A DNA stretch of 64,000 nucleotides from Liolophura sinensis. Its lineage: Eukaryota; Mollusca; Polyplacophora; Chitonida; Chitonidae. The stretch covers positions 15,613,504-15,677,503 of the forward strand of contig NC_088298.1 of the NCBI RefSeq assembly GCF_032854445.1, read 5' to 3'. The position numbers and the translations under genes are program-made. Below, one piece after another: positions 1 to 12,800 of the stretch (its first letter is position 1; the number at the start of each line of letters is the position of its first letter). The notes under the pieces are model-generated. The model was not told where the DNA came from. It searched no databases and worked only from the letters and a program-made list of their open reading frames with translations.

Positions 1-776
1 AAATTTGGTCAAAAAGAGTTATTTATGAAGGAAAAACTAACTTTATAGATCAAATTTGATCAGTATCTTTGTACCCTAAATCATTTCTTGTGATTTGTGC
101 ATCTGCTCGAGAGCAGATTTGCATAAATTAGGGAAGTCAGAGCCTCAGCTGCTGCTGTCAAAGGGCATCGGTCTTTCTTTAAATATGGATTTGAAGTTTT
201 ATTGGCAAGGCTTATTCTAGTGGTCAGAATTTACAAATCTGACAGTCACGCCCCTTGACAAATGGGGTCACATATTTAAATCCAGCCCTCATTGGCCAGC
301 TTTAAGTCAGGTGATTTATATACCCGGTTGAGGTTGTTGGTTTCCTCCGTTCACTCCAAGTTTCCTCAAATCCATACACCTTCCTTAAGTTTTCAACTGG
401 GGCGTTAAATTTCAACAAATAAATAATTTACTGCTCTGTGGATTTGCCAACCAGTCCAGTGGTATGCTAGTGAGTGTGTACCACAAATAAGCTAGTGATT
501 AGCGAATGGCGTACTCTTGAGACCATTCCTCAATTCAAATGGCCTCTATCCAGATCTAGGACATTTGAAGGTCATTTTCATGGTAGTCTTCTTTAGGCAT
601 TTCATTCAATTCAGTATCTTCATGATAGGTGGATGGAGATGGAAAGGTGGATTTCTCTAAACTGGCCTTTTTTGATACATTAAAGAAAAACAATCACCTG
701 TATTCAGTTACTAGTAACTGTTCAAATAAAGGATTTTTATGTTGACACTTTGATAAATGATGTTTTTTTCTTTCAG
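1..776. other. Intron of DNAJC13 upstream of the first visible exon
   Basis: AT-rich non-coding sequence with no recognisable exon. About 205-430 resembles a decayed SINE (see separate entry). Confidence 0.7.
205..430 (+). mobile_element. Decayed V-domain SINE, divergent subfamily
   Basis: GGTTTCCTCCGTTC..AAGTTTCCTC resembles the V-domain, followed by GGGGCGTTAAATTTCAACAAATAAATAA, a SINE-like tail. The head is not clear. Confidence 0.4.
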
Positions 777-884
777 CCTATGCACGATGATTACGATCTT
801 CGTCAGGAGCAACTTAACAAATACTCTCTGCTGTCCTCGAGGAAGTTTCTGGAAACATTGTTGGAAATGTTCAACCAACATGTG
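777..884 (+). CDS. DNAJC13: DNAJC13 exon a (residues 1-36 of the partial protein)
   Basis: First coding exon in the window. It follows a T-rich tract ending TTTCAG and ends at GTGAGT, phase 0 at both sides. It reads [20 protein letters not shown] and onward, a conserved RME-8 stretch of the helical, armadillo-like N-terminal half. The previous exon is outside the window. Confidence 0.93.
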
Positions 885-3800
885 GTGAGTCCGCTCGCTG
901 AACCAGTTCATATTTAAAATACGGGAAGTTATTTTTGAATCTAATACCCAGGTTCAGTTTAGCTGGTTTAACTTGCGAAAGTGGCTTTGAGCCAGTTTGA
1001 TGTTGCCCGTGGAAACGCAAATAGGGGGCATTTAATCCGGGTTATTTACCCCAGCTAGCGACATGGCTTGAAGGCAGTTTCGGGGCTTGAGTCGGTGTAT
1101 CTGCACCGTGTGAACGGTAATTGGATTAAATGCCCTGGATATGCATTTTTAACGCGTATGTGGGCATGGCATGGTAGACAAGCTCGCCATTCAAGGATGG
1201 ACTGTTAAGGGATAAATTGAAGCGTTGAAGAAACTTCGGCACTAATCGCTATTTGGGGCAATAATGTCATACAGCAAGAACGGAATGATGCTGTAAGAAA
1301 CAAGAAGGTGTGGCAAGAGATACAGGTCAGTGAAGCTGTGTATAGACGAGGCATGACATTGCAATTACTAAACTGATGCAGGTCAGTGAAGCTGTGTATA
1401 GACGAGGCATGACATTGCAATTACTAAACTGATGCAGGTCAGTGAAGCTGTGTATAGACGAGGCATGACATTGCAATTACTAAACTGATGCAGGTCAGTG
1501 AAGCTGTGTATAGACGAGGCATGACATTGCAATTACTAAACTGATGCAGGTCAGTGAAGCTGTGTATAGACGAGGCATGACATTGCAATTACTAAACTGA
1601 TGCAGGTCAGTGAAGCTGTGTATAGACGAGGCATGACATTGCAATTACTAAACTGATGCAGGTCAGTGAAGCTGTGTATAGACGAGGCATGACATTGCAA
1701 TTACTAAACTGATGCAGGTCAGTGAAGCTGTGTATAGACGAGGTATGACCTTGCAATTACTAAGCCGGCTTAAATGTGGCCGTGTGAAGGGACAAATCTC
1801 TGAACTGGTTTAAAACCGGCTAGGCCACATGGTAGTGTGAACGCCCACATTTTTACAACTGGCTTCGATTTTGATCCGGATTAAATTTTGACGGTGTGAA
1901 CGGAGTATAATGTTGAGCACCACTCTACCTTTACTAAAATTACAAATTACAGCTTACTTTTATCGGTGTAGACTCTAGTTCAGTCATTGTAAAGACTTCA
2001 AAAAGTTTGCCTGTACCTGCATGAATTGGTGTGAGGTGTTTGAAAGAAAAATCAGTGTGGGGATTTTAGTTTTTATCCAAAAAAAAGACACTTACTGTCC
2101 GATAAAAAGTTTTCTCGAAAAACATTTAATCCAAATTGAAACTCCAAAATACTATACAAAGTACAAAAATCACAATTAAATTTGTCACGAGTGAGACATT
2201 CAAATGAAATCAACTACATTCAGTTCTCAAATGCTATCTACGTGTTTCAATATCCATGTGTATCTAGTTTTACTCTTGCCTAAGTGGCAGCCTCAGTGGC
2301 TGAGGGGGTTAGCACGCCCGCACAGTGCAATAACCCAGGAGCCTCTCACCATTGCGACCGCTTCGAGTTTAAGTCCAACTCGTGTTGGTTTCCTCTCTAC
2401 CCGTACGTAGGAAGATCTGTCAGCAACCTGAGGATGGTCGTGGATTTCTCTCGTGCTGTGCCCAGTTTCCTCCCACCATAATGCTGGCTGGCGTCGTATA
2501 AGTGAAATATTCTTGAGTAAGGCATAAAACACCAATCAAATAAATAAATAAATAAAATAAGTAAATGTTTTTTTTTTTTATCAAAGCTCATGTGTGCTTG
2601 CTGTGCGTCTGGATATATTTGTTGCCTTAAGGCATGGTGTTTTACACCAACTGTTCTAAAATTATGATGGAATATGTACTAAACCTTACTGGGGACCTCC
2701 GAATGTTATGATAGTATAAAAGTAATTATAGAGGAGAAGAAAGAAACGAAGACTTGCAAGAAATGGAGAATGGAAAAGAACATGGAAAATTGCATGACTG
2801 TTATTCAACTTTTTCGCATGTTTGCAAAGTGTTTATTTAAGCATATTCTGAAGGAATTATTCTGTGTAGACCAATGAAATTATACTTCTTGTGAAGCCCT
2901 GAAAATTGGTCAATCTAACCAGTATAGTTGTGTCGTCAAAATCAAATCAAAAATGTTCATAAATTGGACTGGAAGTTGTTCTTTCATGTGCAGAAAGATT
3001 AAGGAATAAGGGTAGTTGCAGTATTACGGGAAAAAGAGTTAAGAAGTTGGAAGAAATTGGATAATAAATGTATATATTAACTTTTTCTTTCAGGTAAAAA
3101 GTACAGGGGCTCTAGTCATATCCGCCATGTTGGATTTTCTCACCTTTGCTCTCTGTGCGCCATACAGTGAAACAACAGATGGCTCCCATTTCGACACGCT
3201 CCTTGAACTTGTGGCTGTCAATGGCAGGATAGTATTCAAACTCTTTCAGGTAAGGATTAACTTCCAGACATGTGGATACAGAAAACAAAGCATTTAGCAG
3301 GCATGTTGTTGAAGACTTTAAAAATGGATGTTTGAGGAGAGTCTTCCAAACCATTGACAAGTGACATATTTAACTTGCGACATAGGCAGATTATTAAGAA
3401 CTTCATCTCATAGATTAGGGGGGCCTCCGTGGCTCAGTCGGTTAGCGCTAGTGCAGCGTAGTGACCCAGAAGCCTCTCGTCAGTGCAGTCGCTGTGAGTT
3501 CAAGTCTAGCTCATAGTGCCTTCCTCTCCGGCCGTACGTGGGAAGGTTTGCCAGCAACCTGCGGATGGTCGTGGGTTTCCCCTGCGCTCTGCCAGGTTTC
3601 CACCCACCACAACACTGACCGTCATCGTATCAGTGAAATATTCTTGAGTATGGCGTAAAACACAGATAACAGAAATAGTCCCTATACCTAAAACCCGCTG
3701 TCTGTCAAGGGATATGGTCAAATTTGGCTTGTATACTGTCTTCCTTCTTTCACCGTTACTTTTACAACAACAACATGATATGACTTACGATGTTATCACT

Positions 3801-6800
3801 GTTGCCATTGGTCATTGTGGATAGTGTGAATTAGCCGTCTGTGTCAGATTTGTAGACGGCAGGGTACAGACCTCAGCTTGGCATGAGGAGAGGAGAGTAG
3901 AGCGATGCGCTCGATGCGGTAATAAACCTTGTTAATATTTAATACTTTATCATAGGTAAAACTGTTGGTATTTTTGTTTACAGCATCCCTCCATGGCAAT
4001 AGTGAAGGGGGCAGGCATGGTGATGAAGGCAATCATTGAGGTAAGAGTGACTCTCGTAAACAAGATCTCTTAAGGAAATGAAGAACAAAAAAAATGCGCA
4101 TGTGCAAATTCATGATAGCTGAGACATCCTGCAAAAAGTGGAAAGACAACACGACAAACGACTTGCTATAATTCTGCAACCTTCTCACAGGCGTGCAAGG
4201 TGTTTTTGTTCAAGTATCCTCTGAAGGCATTATACTGTGTCAACTGATAAAATTATTCTTGTTGCCCTTGATTCGTAAAACAATTTCCTGCAAACTTGTT
4301 CTTAACATAAATAGGGTTCATCAGCCCTCTACAAAGGGAAACAACTATTTCGACTGTTAAATCGTAAAAACAGCAGTGCCCTCTTCCTACATGGACGTGT
4401 CTTCAACCTTATCATACGTGTGCAAGGTTTATATTCAAGCACGTTCTGAAGGTAGATCATTCTGTATTTTGTGATAAAAATTTCACTTTTTGTGAAGCCT
4501 TGAATTGGCCAATCCATCCAGTGTAGTTTTGTCTCCAAAATTTACCTAAAAATGTGCACTGAAAGTTGCTCTTTCCTAAGCGAAAAGGTTGAGGAATTAT
4601 GTGGTAACCTTACCTAATTCAGAAAAGTGGTTGAAACAGAGGGTAAATAAACTTTTAACCTGGAACTCTTTAAGAGTCCACGGGATACCCCATGCTACAG
4701 AAACCGGATACATGATGTTCGTGTCACTCATACCGGTGTTGATAGGGCTGAAAGACAAAACAGGATTCTGTTGATGTCATTTGGAAACAGCGGCTTTCTC
4801 AGGTTTTTGATATAACTCAAAAATGATCAGTTAAAATTAATATAGACATGGCTGCAGATTAGCTGAACAATGTTCTCCATGTTTTAGCTCACTTTGAACT
4901 GCAATATCTCGGTTATCAGACATCACAGAAATGTAGAATACACTTAAACTTTATTTGGGATACTTTATTGATGGATGCATTTGGTCTAGTGTTGTAATTT
5001 CTTTTAAGTGAGTGGTCCAAAGGTCTGCCAGCAACCTGCGGATGGCTGTGTGATTCCCTCGGGCTTTGCCCAGTTTTTCCGCACCATAATGGTGGCGGCC
5101 GGCGCATAAGTGAAATATTCTTGAGTAAGGCTTAACACCAGTCAAATAAATAAATAAATGAATTGTCCATGTTCAAAAGTCAGATGTCAAAAGAGGAGCT
5201 GGTAAAGATGCTTGTTTCGCCTAAAAACAACGGAAGTCCAGTTCCTGTTTATGTATCTAGAAATCAGAACTGGCTGATATGTAGATTGTTATAGATATCT
5301 GCTCTGCACCAGCACTATCAGCTTAGTGAACATGAGTAGATTGTTTTTAAGGAGTTATCCAAGCAGGGGTGGCGGACAGGGAGACCATGTGTTTGAATTT
5401 ACCTCTGTCTCTTGATATATTTATTTGATTTGATCGGTGTTTGATATACTGTACTCAAGGATATTTCACTTATGTGACGGCGGAAAACTGGGAGGAAACT
5501 GGGCAGAGCACGGGGGGAACCCCCGATCATCCGCAGGTTGCTGGCGGACCTGGTACTGCTGGAGAGGAAGCCAGCAAGAGTTTGACTTGAACTCACAGCA
5601 TTGGTGAGAGGCGCCTTGGTCATTGCACTGCATTGACACTCTTACCACGGTGTCCCCACCCCCTTCTCTTGTTTAGGTACATTTTTCGAGGCAAATAAGG
5701 ACAATGAAATATTAGTTTCGGTGCTGACTCCCCCACCCCCAACCCCCACCCACCCACCCCCCACAAATGTACACAAAACACTTTTCTTTCACCAATACAA
5801 ATCTCAGAATCAGGCGAGTTGAGTAATTTAATTATGAACTAAATTATATAGGTTAAGTACATTAGGTGCTGTTGTTGTTGTAGGAGGGTGATGCAGAGAT
5901 CGCTGCTAAGATGCAGGACTTGGCCCTGGGGGAGGGGGCACTGCCCAAACATCTCCTGACCGCAATGTTCACCCAGAGCACAGACAACAGGATGCTAACG
6001 AACAGGTATGTCAAGGATAAGTCATTGAAGAAGAATTCCATATTGCAAGATTGAAAAGTGTGACTGAAAAACCTTATGCCGGGTGTAAAAAACACAAAGA
6101 AATTTTTTTTGGTTTCTTTTCGAGATCAGTAAATATAGAGCTGAACAAAATGATTGACTTATTATTATGATGTCATGCCGTCACAACTGATAGCCATGAG
6201 CCTACCAGTTGATAGGTATGATACATAAGCATTCAGTGTTCAGATACTAGTGAGATTTTACAGTATTCTGCCTTCCTCCAGACTCCTCCCCCTCCTCCCC
6301 CTCCAAAGAGCCAAATTTTTTAACATTGGGCACAACATTCAGATATGTGAAAAAAGGCTCATGTAGTGATGATATTCTGATTTTGGCCATAACTTCAGAC
6401 TATAAAGTTAAGTAAGTTGACTCATTGAGTTGATGGACATTTGTGGGGTAGTGGTTAGTGTGCTAACGCAGAGCAATAAACCAGGAGCCCCTCACTAAGG
6501 GAGTCACTGGGAGTTCAAATTCGCCAACTGGGAACCTGTGGATAGTTGTGGGTTTCCCCCAGGCTCTGCCTGGTTTTCTCCCACAATAAAGCTGTCTGCT
6601 GTCGTATAAGTGTTTTTAGTTTTGAGCGGTAAATCACCAGTCAAATTAATCATTGGATGGATTTCTTTGTTCTCACTTGCTTTGAAAGATAGATGTACCA
6701 CATTGATAGCCTTGCTCGTATTTGTGTAATTCAAATTTCATCCGGTGTGGGGGGGGGGGGGGGGGGGTGGGCCTCTGTGGCTCATTTGGTTAGCGCACTA

Positions 6801-9800
6801 GCGCAGCGTAATACCCCTGGAGCCTCTCACCAATGTGGTCGCTGTGAGTTCAAGACCAGCTTATGCTGGCTTCCTCTCCGGTCGTAAGTGAGAAGGTTTC
6901 CCCCGGGCTCTGCCCGGTTTCCGCCCACAATAATGCTGGCCATCGTCATATAAGTGAAATATCCAATTTCATCTGCTCTGCTTTTCTCTGTTTTGCTTGC
7001 AAACAACTCAGTCAGTCTTTACTATGAGATCATTTTCCTGTTGGGTTTGGTGACAACTCGGTTTGAAGATCTCTCTTCATTCTATTTTCAGGCAGTTGAG
7101 TCGCCATCTTGTAGGATTGTGGGTAACGGGTCACCCGACGGCCATGGGCTTACTGAGGAGACTTATGGTGAGTATGTCACTTATTCTCAAAATCAGATTA
7201 CCCAGGCAAATACAGACCAAGGACTTAAGTTAGGCCCAACTTCAGAAAGATTAGCTTAAGAGTGCTAAAAATGACACCATTATGAGATGGGTCAGGTGTC
7301 ATCTGTGTGAGGTGTCATCCCCATGTGTGTGGTGTCATCCCCGAGTGTGTGGTGTCATCCCAGTGTGTGAGGTGTCATCCCCATGTGTGAGGTGTCATCC
7401 CTGTTTGTGTGGTGTCCTCTGTGTGAGGTGTCATCCCAGTGTGTGTGGTGTCATCCCCGTGTGCGTGGTGTCATCTGTGTGAGGTGTCATCCCAGTGTGT
7501 GTGGTGTCATCCCTGTGTGTGTGGTGTCATCCCTGTGTGTGTGGTGTCATCCCTGTGTGTGTGGTGTCATCCCTGTGTGTGAGGTGTCATCCCTGTGTGT
7601 GTGGTGTCATCCCTGTGTGTGTGGTGTCATCCCTGTGTGTGTGGTGTCATCCCTGTGTGTGTGGTGTCATCCCTGTGTGTGAGGTGTCATCCCTGTGTGT
7701 GTGGTGTCATCCCTGTGTGTGTGGTGTCATCCCTGTGTGTGTGGTGTCATCCCTGTGTGTGTGGTGTCATCCCTGTGTGTGTGGTGTCATCCCTGTGTGT
7801 GTGGTGTCATCCCTGTGTGTGAGGTGTCATCCCTGTGTGTGTGGTGTCATCCCTGTGTGTGTGGTGTCATCCCTGTGTGTGTGGTGTCATCCCTGTGTGT
7901 GTGGTGTCATCCCTGTGTGTGTGGTGTCATCCCAGTGTGTGTGGTGTCATCCCTGTGTGTGTGGTGTCATCCCTGTGTGTGTGGTGTCATCCCTGTATGT
8001 GTGGTGTCATTGCAGTGTCTGAGGTGTCATCTCTGTGTGTGTGGTGTCATCTGTGTGTGGTGTCATCCCAGTGTGTGTGGTGTCATCCCTGTGTGTGAGG
8101 TTTCATCCCTGTGTGTGAGGTGTCATCCCTGTGTGTGTAGTGTCATCCCTGTGTGTGTGGTGTCATCCCAGTGTGTGAGGTGTCATCCCTGTGTGTGTGG
8201 TGTCATCCGTGTGTGAGGTTTCATCCCTGTATGTGAGGTGTCATCCCTGTGTGTGTGGTGTCATCCCTGTGTGTGTGGTGTCATCCCAGTGTGTGAGGTG
8301 TCATCCCTGTGTGTGTGGTGTCATCCCTGTGTGTGTGGTGTCATCCCTGTGTGTGTGGTGTCATCCCTGTGTGTGTGGTGTCATCCCAGTGTGTGAGGTG
8401 TCATCCCTGTGTGTGGTGGCATCCCTGTGTGTGTGGTGTCATCCCTGTGTGTGTGATGTCATCCCTCTGTGTGTGGTGTCATCCCTGTGTGTGTGGTGTC
8501 ATCCCTGTGTGTGTGGTGGCATCCCTGTGTGTGTGGTGTCATCCAGTGTGTGAGGTGTCATCCCTGTGTGTGTGGTGTCATCCCTGTGTGTGTGGTGTCA
8601 TCCCTGTGTGTGTGGTGTCATCCCTGTGTGTGTGGTGTCATCCCTGTGTGTGTGGTGTCATCCCAGTGTGTGAGGTGTCATCCCTGTGTGTGGTGGCATC
8701 CCTGTGTGTGTGGTGTCATCCCTGTGTGTGTGGTGTCATCCCAGTGTGTGAGGTGTCATCCCTGTGTGTGGTGTCATCCCTGTGTGTGTGGTGTCATCCC
8801 TGTGTGTGTGGTGGCATCCCTGTGTGTGTTGTCATCCCTGTGTGTGTGGTGTCATCCCTGTGTGTGTGGTGTCATCCCTGTGTGTGGTGTCATCCCTGTG
8901 TGTGTGGTGTCATCCCTGTGTGTGTGGTGTCATCCCTGTGTGTGAGGTGTCATCCCTGTGTGTGTGGTGTCATCCCTGTGTGTGTGGTGTCATCCCTGTG
9001 TGTGAGGTGTCATCCCTGTGTGTGAGGTGTCATCCCTGTGTGTGTGGTGTCATCCCTGTGTGTGTGGTGTCATCCCTGTGTGTGTGGTGTCACAGCATCC
9101 AGAATACTATACCCTAAATGACCATAGATTTCCTCCATGACTAAGGTGCCCGTGTTGTATACGCTGTTATGTTATAGTGATTTTGTCTGTCTGTGCATCG
9201 ATCCGTATTCGTGTCCTGACTACAGCCCTTGCAAATAACCAAGGCATTTGGCAAAAGCCGTCATAAATGCCGTGCTAAATTGAATTTTGATCGGCAAAGA
9301 AAAAAAATAATTACAACCACAAAACTTATGGTCTGTAAAATGAAAGTAGGTTGTGCATGTCTTACATTACTGCCAACATGGTCATGGTGATGTTTGACTG
9401 ATGACCCCTTGTTCTGAATATTAATAAATACTGTCATAGTGTTTTTGGTCTGGATTATTTAATCCATGGAAATTTAACACCGTGTGTTTGTTGACTACGG
9501 CAAACGGTCAGTCCTGTGTGGCATTCTCCAAGACACAAGTGTTGTGAATGTCATATATCTAATTCTATAGTAAATCCCAAAGGAGGGAGAGCAGCCTGCA
9601 TGGTGATGGACAGAGCTCCGTCCATTTAGACCAAAGACAACAACAATATTGTTTATACTTTCTCACTTGTCCTGTTTGGTGTCCACAACATGGAATTCAA
9701 GTAGAGCAACATGTAAATCTCTGTACACCGTGGTCACCGGACTGCCCTAATAACAGCTAATATCTGATCTGCTTAAAGTGCACCATAAGGTACCAAGGGT

Positions 9801-12800
9801 TGGGTGTCCTGTTTGGTGTCTACAACATGGTATTGTAGTAGGGCAGCATGAAAACCACTTTACACCATGGTAACGGGACTGCCCTAATAACAGTTAATAT
9901 CTGATCTGCTTAAAGTGCACCATAAGGTACCAAGGGTTGGGTGTCCTGTTTGGTGTCTACAACATGGTATTGTAGTAGGGCAGCATGAAAACCACTTTCC
10001 ACCATGGTCATGGGACTGCCCTAATAACAGTTAATATCTAATCTGTTTAAAGTGCACCATAAGGTACCCAGGGCTGGGTGTTCTGTTTGGTGTCTACAGC
10101 TCATAAACGACTTCATGCTATAATCACAGGACTGCCCTAATAACAGTTAATATCTGATCTGTTTGAAGTGCACCATAAGGTACCAAGGGCCGGGTGTCCT
10201 GTTTGGTGTCTACAGCTCATAAACGACCTCCTGCCATGATCACAGGACTGCCGTAATCATTATAGATATCTGTGTGCTTTAATCAGATGCTGTTGATCCA
10301 TTTGTCCAACAGAATAGTTAATTTGTTAACATTTATCCTTCAGTAAAGCTACTCATTGAAATGAATCATGCAGCTGTTTTTTAATCTCTCTCTCTTTTTC
10401 TTTTTTTTTTGTGTTTTTTTTTGTTTAGCCCAATGGTCTCTTGTTGTACCTGGACTCGCCTGACGATGTCCCAGCTTCCGAGGACGATCTCTTGCACATT
10501 CGGGACAACGTCAAGCTAGCACAGGTAAGAAACGCATTTCACGGGTACAGTGTGGCTTTTATACACTTAGCCTGAATTGATTTAGTGCAATTGTCGTAAT
10601 GTTAGTCCGTTCATCTCTTTCTTTGTACACATTGTATCAAGTACTTGAACTCACATTTCAGAAAGTTACACCACACATACACTTTGACATTGGGAAAAGC
10701 TTTTTCTGTGATTTTGGCCAATTTTTTCAGAGTCATTGTCGTCAGTTAATTAAGTTTGTTCTGTGACAGACTTGTAGAAAAAGTATCTTTGAACTCTTTA
10801 AACGCCTATCATCAAACTTTTATCACTTATGCACCCGAATATGATCTGAGTGTGTATGGTTATATAATTGAGCAGAGAGGCTCTGGAATACCTGGGCCCC
10901 CCCTTGGGCGCATGGGAAGCAGGCTAGCAAACAGAACCCTTCCACAGTAGATCTAAACAGGTCTCCTAGAGATGGGTAGATTCTCTTCTGGTGGTTATGT
11001 GCCAGTCAACTGCAACGAGATCCAAGACTGTAACCGACAACACCATCTTAATAGTACTCAGAGTTCAATTCCAGCTTCTCCGGCTGTACGTGGGAAGGTC
11101 TGGCAGCAACCTGCGGATGGTCGTGGGTTTCCCCTGGGCTCTGCCCGGTTTCCTCCTACCATAATACTGGCTGCCGTCTTATAAGTAAAATATTCTTGAG
11201 TATGGCGTAAAAACCAATCAAATAAATAATTAAATAAATCTTAATAATAATCATCAAAGGAAATTTGTGACTGAAGTAAATGTTTTCTAAAGATATTATT
11301 TTGATTTCAGGATCATCAAAACCGTAACCGCATGAATGCACAGTGGCGTGTGATAGAGAAGAAGATAGATAACTTCCTCCAACACTGGAGAGCTCGAGTT
11401 GGACTGGAGAAGAAACAGGTACGTATACTTACTTGTAGAAATAAGCACATCATCTCACTAGCATGCATGTTTTTGTAGGAACTATAGACAAATATTTAAT
11501 GTAAATCAGTAGGATTTATGCATACAGTTATTATGAAAATGATGCTAAAATGATTTGTTTGTGTCAGTAAAGACGCAAGGCTCATAAAATTGTGGGATTT
11601 TTTTTTTCTACGCATAGTTCTCTCAGAATGTTTCCAAATATTGGTTGCAGAGGTGGTTTTAAAGGTTGAAGAATTAGGGTATATCTATATATGAATAGTT
11701 CTTAATTTTAGAATTTATTACAAAAAATTCTTACATTACAAAGCAAACTATAGCTATGTTTGATACACTATGGCACAATCTCATATCGGTTACAGCAACT
11801 TTACACCCAGATGTTGTGCTCTTGAAAAGATGGCTGACTACTGAATCTTTTTCACTGGATAAAATTCACTTTAAATTTGTTGAAAAGTTCGTTATAAATC
11901 CATGATAATTGAAGTACTGAAATTTGTATGTAAAAAGGCTCTTTCAGGTGCTCATGAAGGTCTTAGAATCACACTTTTGATGCCAACTGTTAAGTGTCTT
12001 TTGGTCAGAAATTGATCAAACTTTACCCAAAAAAGTCTTACGTGGGAATATGTGTTAGGTGAATTGATTAGAATCAAAGGAACGTTGAAAAAAAACGTTG
12101 AAAAGTTGAAAAAAATGCTAAACTTTAGGTGAAATGCAGTAAGTTTTGTTAGACATGTTTGATTGAAAAAATTTCAGACCGAGCTGAGAAATGTCTAAAC
12201 GTCTTAAGATCATATAACTGCTTGGTGAGTTGTCTTTTATTGATTGAAAAGTAGCTCACTTTGATTGAAAATGTTTTTGTGTTTTGTTGACAGACTGCCA
12301 ATGACAAGCCTATAGTATTACGGAAACGCCGTCAGAGGATAAAGAGTGAAGCTAACTGGCCCTTATTTTATTATCACTTCAACAGAGACCATGCGAAACC
12401 CAACCTTATCTGGAATTACAAGGTTTGGCTAGAGTTTCTTTTGATATCTATCTGAAACAATAATTAGATGTGAACGTTCTTAAGTCCTGCAGCACACCAG
12501 CACAGTGCAGTGAAGCAGAAGCCTCTCATAAATGTGGTGGCTGTGAGTTCAAGTCTAACTCGTGCTTTCTTCCTCTCCGGCTGTATGAGGGAATGTCTGC
12601 CAACAACCTTCAGACGGTCGTGGGTTTCCCTCGAGTGTCCTCCCGTCATAGTGCTGGCTGCTGTTGTAGAAGTGAAATATACTTGAGTACAGCATTAAAC
12701 ACCAATCAAATAAAGAAATAAATTAAGGCCTACAAAGAATGTTGAGTGTTGGGTAACACAGTATGTTCAGCTTAGTACAGAATGCTGTTCTAATAGCAAC

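Noticed and set aside
1323-1763. CRISPR-like regular repeats
   Set aside because: The units are directly adjacent without unique spacers, and the DNA is animal.
2293-2591. Short open frames in SINE copies (for example [22 protein letters not shown] types), seen at dozens of sites
   Set aside because: The same peptide recurs wherever a V-SINE occurs; SINEs do not encode protein.
3419-3500. tRNA gene-like sequence with A and B boxes (also at 15,588, 20,774, 50,987 and 63,871)
   Set aside because: They are the tRNA-derived heads of SINEs; the downstream body and tail are constant and the cloverleaf is not intact.
7282-9117. Many long open frames reading [19 protein letters not shown]-type cysteine-rich proteins
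   Set aside because: They are translations of the 20-bp minisatellite in all frames, with no splice or start support and located in an intron of DNAJC13.
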